A program made the position numbers and the translations under genes. Of a stretch of 64,000 nt of DNA, positions 21,634 through 34,600 are shown piece after piece. A model generated the notes under the pieces. It saw only the letters and a program-made list of their open reading frames with translations. It had not been told where the DNA came from and searched no databases. How positions within the stretch are numbered: position 1 is the stretch's first letter; every line of letters starts with the position of its first letter. Origin of the DNA: Zea mays (Eukaryota; Streptophyta; Magnoliopsida; Poales; Poaceae); NCBI RefSeq assembly GCF_902167145.1, contig NC_050096.1, positions 270,404,622 to 270,468,621 on the forward strand. Direction: 5' to 3'.

Positions 21634-21884
21634 GTGCTGGATTCCGCCTCCGACGCCTGGACCAGATCCTTGGCGCCCGCCTGGAGGCTGAGGGCAGCAG
21701 ACTCTGCCGGGCGGTAATAGAGTACATCCTGACGTGCTTCCGGAGCCACGACCCGGTCATCTCCTTGGAGCCGGTGATTGCAGGTCCGGTGGCCGATGTC
21801 GAAGACGCCGCCCAGGGGAGCATACAAGATGTTGTAAATGTGGTGGCCAAGCGCTTCCAGCAGGATCCCGCTGATGATGGGTAG
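21634..21884 (+). pseudogene. C-terminal part of C antisense coiled-coil ORF
   Basis: This continues the ORF broken by B: a helical segment around RLRRLDQILGARLEAEG, then CFRSHDPVISLEP, and a stop at 21882-21884. It is out of frame by one base with the upstream part when the two target copies are joined. Confidence 0.6.
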
Positions 21885-22588
21885 TTGGATCTGCGGGGAG
21901 AAAACAAGGGTCCCGCTGGGAAGCAACTTGTAATATATTTTGATTTTGCAAGATACCTTTAAGTACTACTTATCAAGCAATACTACCACTTATCTGCACG
22001 CTACTTTCCCTTTGTTGTGTGCATTGTTGCCAACTTCTTCCCTGGTACTTGGCCCCCCTGGGATGTAGGCTCGACTTGTCGAGGCTGGATGCCAGTATAT
22101 TTAAGAAAGAATTGGTGACCTGGTCCCCATGAGGTAATCTCGATTGGGACCCGGACCTGCACACAGCCTTAGCTAGGAAGTTTTAGTAGCACACCCATAG
22201 GACCCATTAACTGGCGTCTTTTATCCTTTGATTTACGCAACAAGACCTGTAGGATTTAGACTGGGAAGCCGACCCATGTGTCCGGACCCCCTGGGTCACG
22301 GCTCCGGACCACCCTAGGAGACAATTATCCGTTCTCTTGGGCTGGCCCCCAGGCTACAGGACCTGGTTACTCAACGCGAATGTCGATATACCATCAATGA
22401 GGGGAAACCGTATGGGTGGGTTAGATAAAAATAATGGTTGTAAACTTAAGCAGAATAAACCATCACAAAGCAAATCTGGTGGGGGGATCTTTTCTTCATA
22501 ACTTGATATTCATGAGTGTAAACCAACAGACCGGGTTTATGCGCTAACTAGTTACAAAGGAAGAAAACTAAATTCCCCAGCTTTGCTT
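21885..22588 (-). other. Spacer of C between pol and the antisense ORF
   Basis: No supported gene. It is homologous, in reverse complement, to the B 3' region at 10345-11290. Confidence 0.55.
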
Positions 22589-25500
22589 TTATGGGAAGAA
22601 CTTACGGAGGTGCTCTATGTTCTAGGGATTGGGCAGAGGCTCTCCTTCAGTTGTGGCAAGGCAGACACACCCGGGTCGCATACTTCCGTCACCTTGAAGG
22701 GTCCTTCCCAGCCGAGGGAGAGTTTATGGAGCCCTTCTCGGTTCAGTACTCGCCTCAGGACTAGGTCCCCGACCCTGAGCTCCCTACTATGCACGAACCG
22801 TTGGTGGTAGCGGCTGAGCGCTTAGTTGTATCACGCATTTCGGATTGACACTTGCCATCTGTGCTCATCGATGAAGTCCATGTCTTCACGCCGCAGCTGT
22901 CCCTGCATAGACTCATCGAAAGCCTGGGCCCGTGGGAAGCCCATGATGATTTCCGAGGGAAGACAGGCTTCAGCCCCGTAGACCAGGAAGAACGGGGTCT
23001 CCCCGGTGGCTCGGCTGGGCGTTGTCCGGTTTCCCCATAGCACGGACGGAAGCTCACTGACCCAATTTGCACCATGCTTCTTCAAGCAGTCGTAGGTGCG
23101 CGTCTTGAGTCCCCTGAGGATCTCTGCATTTGCTCTTTCCACTTGGCCGTTACTCCTGGGATGAGCCATGGACGCGAAGCAGAGCTGGGTGCTAATGCCC
23201 TCGCAATACTCCTGGAAGATCCGACTTGTAAAGTGGGTTCCGTTGTCCGTAATGATACGTCTTGGGACCCCAAATCTACAGACGATGGACTTGAGGAAGG
23301 CGACAGCAGCACCCTGGGTGATGTTGACCACAGGAGTGGCCTCTGGCCACTTGGTGAACTTGTCGATGGCGACGAAGAGGTACCGACACCCACCAATGGC
23401 CCTGGGAAATGGTCCCAGGATATCCACCCCCCATACGGCAAATGTCCAGGAGGGCGGAATCATTTGCAGGGCCTGAGCTGGTGTGTGTATCTGCTTTGCG
23501 TGGAATTGGCACACCTTGCAGGAATTTACCAACTCAGCTGCATCCTGGAGAGCGGTTGGTCAGTAGAAGCCATGCCGGAAGGCCTTACCGACCAGTGTGC
23601 GGGATGATTAATGACTTCCGCACTCTCCTCCATGGATCTCCGTGAGCAACTCACGACCCTCCTCCTGGGTAATGCACCGCATGTGAATGCTGTTGGCGCC
23701 ATGACGGTAGAGATCCCCTTCCACCACCGCGTAGCGTTTAGCCAACCGCACTATGCACTCTACGGACACATGGTCTTCAGGAAGGATTTTCTCCTTCAGG
23801 TAGTCCCGGATCTCGGAGATCCATGCATCGGGACCACTCTGAGATATTGGCTACGACGCTAAGGGGTTGGCAGGCCCCCTGTGGCACACACAGTCTTTGG
23901 TGGGTTTTGGGACGCCACCGGGACCGCTAGCTTCGAGGTGCTAGTCTCGCCCCCTTCGCCCAATTTGGCAGGCCGGGCGGTGGGTCTCAGCAGCCATCTT
24001 TCGAAGACGCCCTCAGGCACGGGTGCCCAAGTTGATGCCTTCACAGAGAGGTCATCTGCCACCGAGTTGTCGGCCCGAGGAACATGTTGCAGTTCCAGGG
24101 CTGTGAAGTCTTTCTCCAGCTTCCTCATGTGGAGAAGGTAGGCTGCGAGCCTGGGCTCGTTGCAGCTACACTCCCCGTGGACTTGCTTGATGATCAGCTA
24201 GGAGTCCCCCTTCACTAGGAGTTGGCGGATCCCCAGGGATAGGGTCACCGACAAGCCGAAGATCAGCGCCTCGTATTCTGCCATGTTGTTGGTGGCCTTG
24301 AACTCAAGGTGCACCATGTACTTCACTTGATCTCCGCTTGGATCAATGAGGATCACCCCGGTCCTGCCAACTTGTTGGCCGACGAATCCGTTGAAGTAGA
24401 GTGTCCAGTGGGGCTCGGTGAAGACCGGACCCCTGGGCTCCGCAGGTGTGTGGTCCGAATCGGGATCCGGACCCCCAGGGACGCTTGGGGGAGGCGTCCA
24501 TTCTACGATGAAGTCAGCCAGGACCTGGCTCTTGATGGCATGGCGAGGTTGGAAGTCCAGCTAGAACTCAGCGAGCTCCACAGCCCACTTGGTGATGTTG
24601 CCTGTGGCGTTAGAGTTGTGGAGGATGACCCTTAACGGAAAGGAGGTCACCACCACAACCCTATGTGCCTGGAAATAAAGGCGCAGCTTCCTGGACGCGA
24701 TCAGCACAGCATAGAGGAGTTTGTGTGTCTCAAGATACCTGGTTTTCGCCTCATGAAGGACCTCGCTCACGTAGTAGACCGGCCTCTGAACGGTCCGGAC
24801 CCCTGTAGCCGGTCCCGAGTCCTCAGGCTCCTGGCCCTCTAGTGCCGTCCTTTCGATGACCAGTACCATGCTTACTGCTTCCGTGGCCGCTGCGATGTAT
24901 AAATATAGCAGCTCTGCTGGTTCCGGAGCTACCAGTATTGGTAGGGACACCAGGTGCTGCTTCAACTCCCGGAAGACTTGTTCCTCCTCTTCGATCCAAG
25001 AGAAGGGCCCGGACTTCCGCAACAACTTGAAGAAGGGCAGCGCCCTCTCAGCCAGCCTCGAAATGAAGCGTCTAAGGGCGACTAATGACCCCGTACGCTT
25101 CTGGATGTCCTTGATACGGGTCGGAGGCCTCATTGCCTCGATCGCTTTGATCTTCTCTGGGTTTGCTTCAATGCCCGGTACGAAACCAGGAACCCCAGTA
25201 ACTTCCCAGCGGAGACACCAAAGACGCATTTGTCCGGGTTCAGCTTCGTGCGGGTTGCCCGCAGCTTGTCGAAGACGAGGGTTAAGTCTTCCACTAGGGT
25301 CGACCCTCTCTTAGTCTTGACCATGATGTCATCGACGTAGACTTCCACTTTGTCCCTAATTAGGTCCCCGAAAGTCTTACTCATCGTCCGCACGAATGTT
25401 GGCAAGGCGTTTTTCAGACCGTAAGGCATCACAACATAGCAGTAAAGCCCGTCCATTGTTACAAAAGCGGTATGCTTCCTATCTTCTCTCGACATCTGGA

Positions 25501-25921
25501 TTTGATGGAAACCAGAGTAAGCATTTAAGAATGACAATAGGTCGCACCCGGAGGTAGAATCCACGATTTGATCTATACGTGGAAGTGGATACGGGTCCTT
25601 GGGACAGGCCTTATTCAGGCTGGTGTAGTCGATGCACATCCGAAGCTTCCCATTCGCCTTGGGGACGATGACTGGGTTGGCCAGCCACACTGGGTGATGA
25701 ACCTCTTCGATGAAGCCAACGTCTAGCAGCTTCCAGACCTCCTTTCGGATGAAGTACTGCTGTTCAACGGATTGCCTGTGAGATTTCTGGCTCACCGGCC
25801 TGGCGTCGGGGTTGATCTTCAGATGGTGCTCGGTCGCCTCCCTAGGGATCCCAGGCATCTGCGACGGCTCCCATGCGAACACATCGGCATTTGCCTGGAG
25901 GAAGGCGACGAGCGTGAGTTC
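22589..25921 (-). pseudogene. pol: Degenerate RT-RNaseH-aRNaseH-integrase of element C
   Basis: Read leftwards from the UAG at 25924. RT (25882-25130) has CIDYTSLNKACPKDPYPLPRID and the YVDD active site. A frameshift follows near 25200. Retroviral-type RNase H runs to 24561, where AEF is followed by a stop. The archaeal-type RNase H typical of Tat elements has YFNG where YFDG is expected, so one catalytic Asp is Asn. Integrase (23532-22831) keeps GVDILGPF, IITDNGTHF and NGQVERAN. The C-terminal GPF segment (SWEGPFKV) precedes LRKFFP and the stop. Several more stops lie between RNase H and integrase. It is not functional. Confidence 0.85.
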
Positions 25922-25924
25922 CTA
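25922..25924 (-). other. In-frame UAG between protease and RT of C (possible readthrough site)
   Basis: AAA-TAG-GAA in frame with both the upstream gag-protease and the downstream RT frame. Element G has the same AAA-TAG-GAA at the homologous place (50975-50977), and CTCGTC follows a few codons later in both. Confidence 0.6.
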
Positions 25925-28348
25925 TTTTTCACTCAGATCTCCCGCAATGCGAGTAGTCTGGGTGGAATCCGCAGTAAGCTGGATGGCTTTAACGGGGATG
26001 CCGTCTGCCCCGGATGGTTGCACCTTCGGCACCTTAGGGAGTGCCTTGGTGCCGGGGGTTGAGGGGTTCCCCCCTCCGTCGTTCGAGCGAGCAATCTCTG
26101 CCGCCAGGGCGTGCAGCTTCTCTACGGCCGCAAGCACGGCGGCACGGTCGCCCCGCACGGTGAGGACCCCGGTTGGAGACGGCATCTTGAGGACCAAATA
26201 CCCGTAATGGGCAATGGCCATGAACCGGTATAGGGCCGGCCTGACGATGATGGGGTTGAAGGGGAGGTTAACCTCAGCGACGTCGAACATGATGCTCTCC
26301 ATGCGGAAGTTCTCCTCGGTCTCGAATGTAACCGGGAAAGCGATGCACCCAAGGGGATACACCGGCTATGGGCCCAGTCCGGAGAATGGGCGTGAGGGTC
26401 CCAGACAGGACCCCAGGATCTGCAACTGTTTGAATGCAGCATGGCTGATGACATTGAGGCCTGCCCCGCCATCAATCAACACATGATGCAGCCGCATATT
26501 GGCGATGACAGGGGCGGTGATGAGTGGTAGCACACCGGCCCTTGCCATGTTGTCAGGGCAGTCGAATGCCCTGAAGGAGATGGTTGTGCTCCTCCACCGT
26601 TGATGTGGAGCAGCCTTCGGGACCCCCGGAGTCGCCGATAGGACCTCGCGACGCAGGGACTTGATGTTCCTACGGGAGGTGAGCTCCCAGCTCCCACCGT
26701 ACATGACATACAACTTCTTGCGACAGTCGTTGTCATCCTCGGAGTCGGAATCTTCGGTGAAAACATCCTTGAGGTCCCCCTCGGGTGACTGATACCCGAG
26801 TTCTCGTTCCCCCGTGGCCACCTCACCGTCGTTGGACCTTTCCTTACCAGGCCGGTGACGGGGTGGGGAGCCGTCCTTGGGCGACTGTTTGCATCGCTCG
26901 CTGACGCGCTTCGCGAGCTTGATGATCTCACGGCACTCCGAGGCGCTGTGGCAAGCGTTATGGTGCACAGGGCACGAACCACTATTGCCTCCCTGTGGCC
27001 GAGGGTGCTTGTTGCGCTCGCTCCGGCCCCCAGTCGCGGCTGCGACAATCGGAGCGGTAGACCGCGACTTTTCATGGCCGCGGTTCTTCTTCTTCTTCTT
27101 CTTTTTGCCATCCTGGGCGATGGCTCCGGTGCCTCCCATCTGGGCGACTCCGGTTTGTGGTGCCGAGTGCCATGCACGGCCCTCGGCAGCTCTGGCGCAC
27201 TTGTCGGCCAGAGTGAAGAGAGTGGAGACAGTTTCCACGTCGTGCGTGGCTAACTTCTCCAACATCTTTTCATCACGTACCCCCTGGCGAAAAGCAGTGA
27301 TGATGGAATCATCTGATATACGAGGTATGGTGCCCCGAACCTTGGTGAAGCGGGAGATGAAGGCCTGGAGAGTTTCCCCAGGCTCCTGTCTCACTGCGTG
27401 GAGGTGAGCCTCCACGCCATGCTGCTGGTAAGCACTGGCGAAGTTTGCCGTGAACCACACACAAAGCTCTTCCCAGGAGTAGATCAATCCCGGGGAAAGA
27501 TTCATGAGCCAAGTCCGGGCTGGCCCAGACAAGGCAACATGGAAGTATGTCGCCATTACGGTGGTGCCTCCACCGGCTGCCGTAATGGCGGAGACGTAAA
27601 CCTGCAAGAATTCCGACAGATATGCCGTACCGTCATATTTCTCCGGCAGGTGTGGCCGGAACTTGGATGGCCAGGTCGCCGCACGGAGGTGATCTACCAG
27701 CGCGGCGCAGCCCACGTCGGCCAATGGAACACTCGTCTGAATCCAGGCGCCCATTGAGGTCTGCGGTGCAACCGCAGCGAATTCGTAGTTGAGGTTGCGG
27801 CCCTCGACATTTTGTTGGCGGTCACGCGCCCTCTCCAGGGAGACGCGGGCATCCTCGCCCGCACGCCTGCGGTTGAGTTCCGCTCGCAGGTCGTTAGACT
27901 TTTCCATAGAGACTGGGGCGTCCTCGCCCGCTCGCTGGCGGTTGAGCTCTGCCCGCAGGTCCTCAGTTGGTGCAGCCCTCACCGAGGGAGAGCGCACCGA
28001 TGCCGACGCCTCGTGTTGGCGCCGGGATGACTGAGGCCTTGGCCTGGTCGATCCTGAGTGCACCATGCCGAGCAGGCGATCGACGTCATCGCACCACTGT
28101 TTCATGGCCCCCGGGGAGGCTGTGGAGCTAGGAGGGTGGCGCAACAACTCTTTGGCCGCTGACAGTGCCCCAGGCGCAGCCCTAGATGCCCTGGACGTTT
28201 GCGCGGGAGTATGCTGCCACGCAGAGTGCACAATAGTGGTCGCATCAGGCGCCAGGAGGTTGGTGGCCCGCGGTGTGGAAGAGGCAACCGCTTCTTCCAT
28301 CACGAAGTCCTCGGGCAAGAAATCATGGTGCTCGACGATGTGGACCAT
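25925..28348 (-). pseudogene. gag: Gag-protease of element C
   Basis: From the ATG at 28348 (MVHIVEHHD) the frame runs through a Gag N-terminus with Arg/Asp-rich repeats (DLRAELNRQRAGEDA twice) and a capsid core (FHVALSGPARTWLMNL, FRQGVRDEKMLEKL). A His/Cys cluster CPVHHNACHSASEC follows, then the protease motif VLIDGGAGLNVI. An in-frame TAG at 26366-26368 interrupts the protease, after which the same frame continues to the UAG before RT. Gag builds the particle and the protease cuts the polyprotein. This copy would make only a truncated product. Confidence 0.85.
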
Positions 28349-28389
28349 GGTGTTGAGCAGAAGAACAAGCAAAAACCTAGAGCCTAAGC

Positions 28390-28407
28390 CCCCTACCTGG
28401 CGTGCCA
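28390..28407 (-). promoter_or_regulatory. Primer-binding site of C
   Basis: TGGCACGCCAGGTAGGGG on the minus strand, two bases after the LTR end. It differs from the B and G sites by one base. Confidence 0.7.
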
Positions 28408-28409
28408 AA

Positions 28410-29566
28410 TGTCGGAGAGAAAATCTTCGACCCGGTGGCGGAATGCACCTGCCCTAAATCCTTAGATGAGGAGGGGTCTAAGCGTTTTGCTTGTTAGTTG
28501 GAAAATGTGGAGAACACAAGAACACACAAGGATTTAGAGTGGTTTGGGCCGCCGGAGCGTAACACCCTACTCCACTGTGTGATGTATTGAGCTTGTATGA
28601 ACTTGTCAGCCTGAGCTGGGTCTAAGTGTGTCTGTCTTGTAACTTTGCGTGCCTCCCCTTTTATAGCTGAAGGGGGCATGTACAAGGGTGCTGAGCCCCG
28701 ACATGCGGGCCCAGGGGCAAAACGGAGGGAACAATATAGAAGTATCCAATGCCAGTGTTGCCCAGAAGTTCTCCGAGCGCCATAATGTCCACAACGCATA
28801 TGGTATTGATATCTCCGAGTGATGATGAACATAGTGTATGTTGCAGCACGGGCGTACTGTCTGCCAACAGAATGGACAGGCACGCCGCCTGCAGAGTGGC
28901 CTGGTCGCCACCCGTCAGTGGAGTGGACAAGGCACATTAAATGCTGAGGCGGCACATCGCCTGCCAATGGAGTGGCAGGGCTCATTAAATGTCGAGGTAG
29001 CACATCACCTGCCAGTGGAATAGACAGGCGGCGCGCCTTATCCGCAATAAATGTAGCGCCACGCGGCCCAGAGGCCTTACGTCAGGCTCCGCACGCTGGC
29101 TTACATCATGGGCAGTAGGCCACGTGGCAGCATCGGGTCTCTGCCTGAGCGGGGATCAGAAGTGTACATGGTATGGTCCGGACACGTGTCGGCTCTGGAC
29201 CCCCGCCTGGCCTTGATTAAGGCCTGGGTATTCTTTGTCCCAGAATCCTGGGACCCTACTGAGGGTGGCCCGGACCCTACACAGAGAGGTCCGGGACCCG
29301 TCCCAGGGGTCCGGCCTGTACCCATGGAGGTCCAGGACCCTGCCCGGAGGTCCGGTCCTGATATGCAGGGGTCTGGCACTTTCCAACGGTGGGTCCGGAC
29401 CCACCGTAGATTCCTTGGAGGATATTGCCTTCCCTGGCCACGTGGTGACCCCGGAGCCGTCCACGTGGTGGGGTCGGGTACTGTTTACCGCGCGACTAGA
29501 GATAGTCACGCGGGCACCGTGCCTTCTTACTGTAGTAAGGGGTACCCCTGTTTCAGGGTACCGACA
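28410..29566 (-). repeat. 5' LTR of element C
   Basis: 1157 bp; on the minus strand it starts TGTCGGTACCC and ends CTCTCCGACA. A CTATAAAAGG box lies near 28660. The right flank starts ATAGG. The left partner LTR is not in the window. Confidence 0.85.
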
Positions 29567-30453
29567 ATAGGAAATATTGAGACTATTTCCTTTTCAATCT
29601 CCCCCTTTTTGGTGATTGATGCCAACACAAACCAAAGTAAATATAAAGTGTAGAAATGTATCTAGTTTGCATTTTGACAGATGTGCATAAGTTATTTTGA
29701 AATGAAAGCATTTCTAAGTATATAAGTTTGATTTGATATTTAACATTTTGGACCACATTTGCACCACTTGTTTTGTTTTTGCAAATTCTTTTTGGAAAAT
29801 CTTTTCAAAGTCTTTTGCAAATAGTCAAAGGTATATGAATAAGATTTGAGATTTCTCCCCCTGTTTCAAATGCTTTTCCTTTGACTTAACCAAAACCCCC
29901 CCTGAATGAAATTCTCCTCTTAGTTTTCAAGAGGGTTTTAATAGATACCAATTGGAAATATATTGAGATGCTAGTTTTTGAAAAAACTTATACCAATTGA
30001 CAATATCATACCAATTTGAAGTATAACACTTAACAAGATACCAATTGAAAACGTTCTTTTGAAAATTTGAAATTTTTAGGTGGTGGTACGTGCGGTCCTT
30101 TTGCTTTGGGCTAATACTCTCTCCCCCTTTGGCATGAATCGCCAAAAACGGAGACTTTTGAGAGCCCTTTTTACTTTCTCCTCCATTGGTAAATAAAATA
30201 TGAGTGAAGATTATACCAATCGAAGAGTGGTGTGGAGTGACGGCGAAGGGTAAATGATACCGATAGAGTGGAGTGGAAGCCTTGTCTTCGCCGAAGACTC
30301 CATTTCCCTTTCAATTTATGACAAAGTAGAAATATACTTGAATACACATTAGTCATAGCCTTGGTACATAAATAATACGAAATTTGCATTTGTACCAAAG
30401 GGAAGGAGATATGATCAAAGATATATAAGTGAGCTATGTGTGCAATGTTTCAA
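29567..30453 (-). other. 3' untranslated region of Copia element E
   Basis: AT-rich and non-coding. It has the CTTTTTGGTGATTGATGCCA-type tract seen near the 3' end of SIRE-type elements, but no LTR before C begins. No gene is seen. Confidence 0.55.
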
Positions 30454-30509
30454 TCAAAATTCCGAGAATCAAGTATATTTAGCTCATTCCTAAGTTTGGT
30501 AAAGGTTTC
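30454..30509 (-). pseudogene. Last codons of E RNase H, separated by F
   Basis: The minus strand reads TFTKLRNELNILDSRNFD and a TGA. This continues ADIFTKPLDEK at 38448-38490 once F and one copy of its target duplication are removed. Confidence 0.75.
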
Positions 30510-31682
30510 TGATGCGTCACGATGCCCGATCTTCACGATGTAGGATCAATCTTCAGATAACTAGCTTCAAAGAAGCCAAGATAACTTGCTGCAAGCAGCG
30601 ATAACTAGTGCAACCTGACAAATAAAACTCGAAGCCAACCACCGTCTTTAACCGGCAGCCTGAATCGAGGATTCGCCCAACCACACTCTTAAAGAACCAA
30701 CCAACACAGCCTACAATCAATCGAGGAGACCTCGAAGGGAGTAGGAGCACCAATTGGGAGCGGATGAAGCCGCCGCTTCTGCAATCCCGCGAAGGAATTC
30801 ACAAGAGCAAAGGGGTAGAGATCACTCTCAATATTTGTTAGCACACAGCTGAACAAAGGGGTTCTGTTTTAGATTATCATAAGCTGCCTTACATCATAGA
30901 CATAGTGGGGTATTTATACTAGTAACAACCAGCCTTAGCGAGGTATAAACACAAAACAAAAGTATTTTCACGAGCTAATGTGAAGGAGCCTCTTCGGGAG
31001 ATCTGCAGAGTTGATTTTCGTGTGGCTGTTTGACTTCTGCGCAGCCTTCAGTATTTTGACAATAACTTCTTCTAGGAATCTTCAAATGACGTGGGACTGG
31101 TTGCATTGGAAAGCTAACTTGATAAGCTTTCTCACCATATATAGCATGCTTAATGAAACTTCGTAGAATGATGCAGTTTAATACGAAAACTTGGTCATCA
31201 AGCTGACTGTTGACCTTCTGACCAGTCGGCACTAAAGTAGGTCGGCTGCCTTTCTGGTAGATGTGGTTAAGTCGGCTTTAGAAGCATTGGAAACTAGACT
31301 TCAAGAGATTTCCAAAAAGTACTTATGAGCCTTCATAGCTTTTGGGAATCAAAAGATATGACTGTTTCTTTTGGACGGTTCTGTTGCGCTGGACTGACTC
31401 GGATATAGCTCTTCTTGCTGATTCGCCCTTAATATGTTTTGTCCTTCCTCTTTGGTGAACCTAAGTAATATCAACATACACGACTTAGGTAGCATAAAAT
31501 TCTCATTAGTGTTTAAATGAAATTCATAAAGTAGCGCGTGCACCTCTTGCTGTAGCTTCTTAGCTCGGCTACGTGTAATTGGTCCATCAAAGACTTGGGT
31601 TGGTGATGATGTTGGTTGTACTTGAGTTGATGTAGTATGACTTAGGGGTTGTAACATGTTGCTTAATGGCGTGGTCATATCA
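30510..31682 (-). repeat. 3' LTR of F
   Basis: On the minus strand it starts TGATATGACC and ends GACGCATCA. A TATAAATA box is at 30911-30918. The first part (31349-31682) also codes for the end of pol. Confidence 0.9.
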
Positions 31683-34600
31683 TCCTCCTCCTCTTGAAAA
31701 GGAGTCGTCCTCGACTCTGAAATGTCTTTGCTTGTGTATGGTAAGAGGTCAGCAACATTGAACGTGTTGCTCACGCCATAGCTTGGTGGAAGATCTATCT
31801 TGTATGCATTATCATTGATCTTGGCAAGAACACGAAATGGACCATCCCCTCGTGGCATCAATTTGGATTTGCGCTGATCAGGAAAACGCTCCTTGCGCAA
31901 GTGAATCCAAACCAAGTCCCCCGGCTCAAATAACACTTTCTTCCTATGCTTGTTCATACTTGCAGCCTTGCGCACTGCTTTGAGCTCAATTGCTTCCTTG
32001 GTCTGCTCATGTATTTTTTTATATATGCAGCACGCTTGGAAGCTTCCATATTGGTTCTTTCCTGCAATGGAAGGGGCAACAAATCTATGGGGGCAATAGG
32101 TTTGAACCAATATACAATTTCGAAGGGGCATAAATTAGTTGTAGAATGTACTGCCCTATTATAAGCAAACTCCACGTGTGGCAAATATTCCTCCCAATCC
32201 TTCAAGTTCTTCTTTACCATTGTTCGTAGCAGCATTGACAATGTACGATTCACCACTTCAGTTTGGCCATCAGTTTGGGGGTGGCATGTGGTGGAGAACA
32301 AAAGTTTAGTCCCAAGCTTTGCCCACAATGTTTTCCAAAGATAGCTCACAAACTTCACATCACGGTCAGATACGATGGTCTTGGGCACTCCATGTAGTCT
32401 CACGATTTCTCTGAAAAACAAATTAGCAACATGTGAAGCATCGTCGCTCTTGTTGCATGGAATAAAATGAGCCTTTTTTGAAAATCTATCAACCACAACA
32501 AAAATAGAATCTCTCTTTTTTCGAGTCATCGGCAGTCCTAAAACAAAATCCATGCTTATGTCTTCCCAAGGAATTTTAGGAGCGGGTAAAGGAGTATATA
32601 AACCATGAGGGTTCAATTTTGACTTAGCTTTGTGATAGGTGACACAACGCTCCACAAATCTGATGACGTCTCTCCTCATCTTGGGCCAATAGAAATGATC
32701 ACTGAGCATTTCATAAGTCTTCTTTTGTCCAAAATGACCTCTTAGACCGCCTCCATGTGACTCCTGCAATAAAAGCAATCTAACCGAAGAATTTGGTACA
32801 CAAAGTTTGTTAGCTCTAAACAAAAATCCATCATGTATATGATATTTTTCCCAACCTTTTCCATCTTTACAATGATTGTATGGTTCTGAAAATTCAGGAT
32901 CATCATTATACATTTCTTTCCAATTTTCAAGACCCAAAACTTTTACTTCTAGTTGATTCAACAACACATTCCTTCGAGACAAGGCATCAGCGACCACATT
33001 GTCCTTACCTTTCTTATATTTCACAATGTATGGAAATGTTTCGATAAACTCAACCCATTTGGCATGGCGACGGTTCAGTTTGGCTTGCCCTTTCAAATAC
33101 TTCAAAGCTTCATGATCAGAATGAATAACAAACTCTTTTGGCCATAAGTAGTGCTACCATGTTTCAAGCGCTCGGACCAAAGCATACAATTCTTTGTCAT
33201 ACACAGAATAATTTAATTGAGCACCTCCCAATTTTTCACTAAAATATGCTATAGGTTTTCCTTGTTGCATTAAAACTCCTCCTATCCCAATCCCACTAGC
33301 ATCACATTCTACTTCAAAAGTTTTAGTGAAATCAGGAAGAATAAGTATAGGTGCTTCAGTCAAACGTTTCTTCAATTCTAGAAAAGCATCTTCTTGTGAG
33401 TTTCCCCATTTAAATTCAACACCTTTCTTTGTCAATTCATTTAAAGGAGAAGCGATGGTACTGAAATCTCGCACAAATCTTCTATAAAAACTAGCAAGAC
33501 CATGAAAACTTCTTACTTGACTTACATTCGTTGGAGCTGGCCAATCCTTGATGGCTTTCACCTTGGATTCATCCACCTCTATTCCTTTTGCTGAAACAAC
33601 AAAGCCAAGAAACACAACATGGTCTGTGCAAAAACTGCACTTCTCAAGATTAGCAAATAATTTCTCCTTTCTAAGCTCATCTAAAACTTGTCGAATGTGT
33701 TTCACATGTTCATCAAAAGACTTGCTGTAAATTAGAATATCATCGAAGTAGACAACAACAAATTTTCCAATGAAAGTTCTTAAGACATGGTTCATTAATC
33801 TCATAAAAGTACTAGGAACATTAGTCAACCCAAAGGGCATCACTAACCATTCATACAACCCAAATTTTGTTTTAAATGCAGTCTTCCATTCATCTCCGGT
33901 TTTCATTCTTATTTGATGGTATCCACTTCTCAAATCAATTTTAGTAAAAATTGTGGAACCACTTAAGTCATCAAGCATATCATCTAGCCGTGGAATAGGA
34001 TGGCGATAGCGAACGGTAATATTATTTATAGCTCTACAATCAACACACATCCTCCAAGATCCATCTTTCTTGGGTACTAAAATCACAGGAACAGCACAAG
34101 GGCTTAAGCTTTCACGAACAAAACCTTTATCAAGAAGTTCTTGTACTTGCCTTTGTATTTCCTTAGTTTCTTCGGGATTGGTTCGATATGGTGGACGGTT
34201 AGGAAGTGCAGCCCCTGGAATAAGATCGATTTGATGCTCAATCCCTCGAATTGGAGGTAGTCCAGCCGGTGTTTCTTGTGGAAATACGTCTTCATAGTCC
34301 TGCAAAAGATCAGCCACAACACTAGGAAGAGATGTTATGTCGTTAGGAGAAATCAAAACATCTTTGTTCACAAGTACAAAGAGCACTTGATATGGGTTGT
34401 TCCTCACTTCTCTCAGCTCGGATTTTGTGGCTAGCATAACTAGATGTTCTCCCTCTTCCTTCTTTTTATCTTTGGAATTTGGCTTGTAGCACTCACTCAC
34501 CGAATTGTGGATGGCACTCAATTTCTTTTGCTCTTCTCCTCCTCTACTTGTTGTACTAATTTCAGTTTTCTTTTGTAAGTGTTCAGCCATGATTTGTTGA

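Larger units (their letters stand above)
6213..29566 (-). mobile_element. Tat-type Ty3/gypsy retrotransposon C (minus strand, interrupted by B; left end off-window)
   Basis: From right to left: 5' LTR (28410-29566), primer-binding site, gag-protease, UAG, RT-RNaseH-archaeal-type RNaseH-integrase (to 22589), then a 3' region with an antisense coiled-coil ORF. A second RNase H after the retroviral-type one is diagnostic of the Tat lineage. The element is interrupted by B at the GTGCT target site, and by Grande D at 6207. Its own 3' LTR lies left of the window. The right edge abuts ATAGG of the Copia host E. Several nonsense codons and at least one frameshift make it non-functional. Confidence 0.85.
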
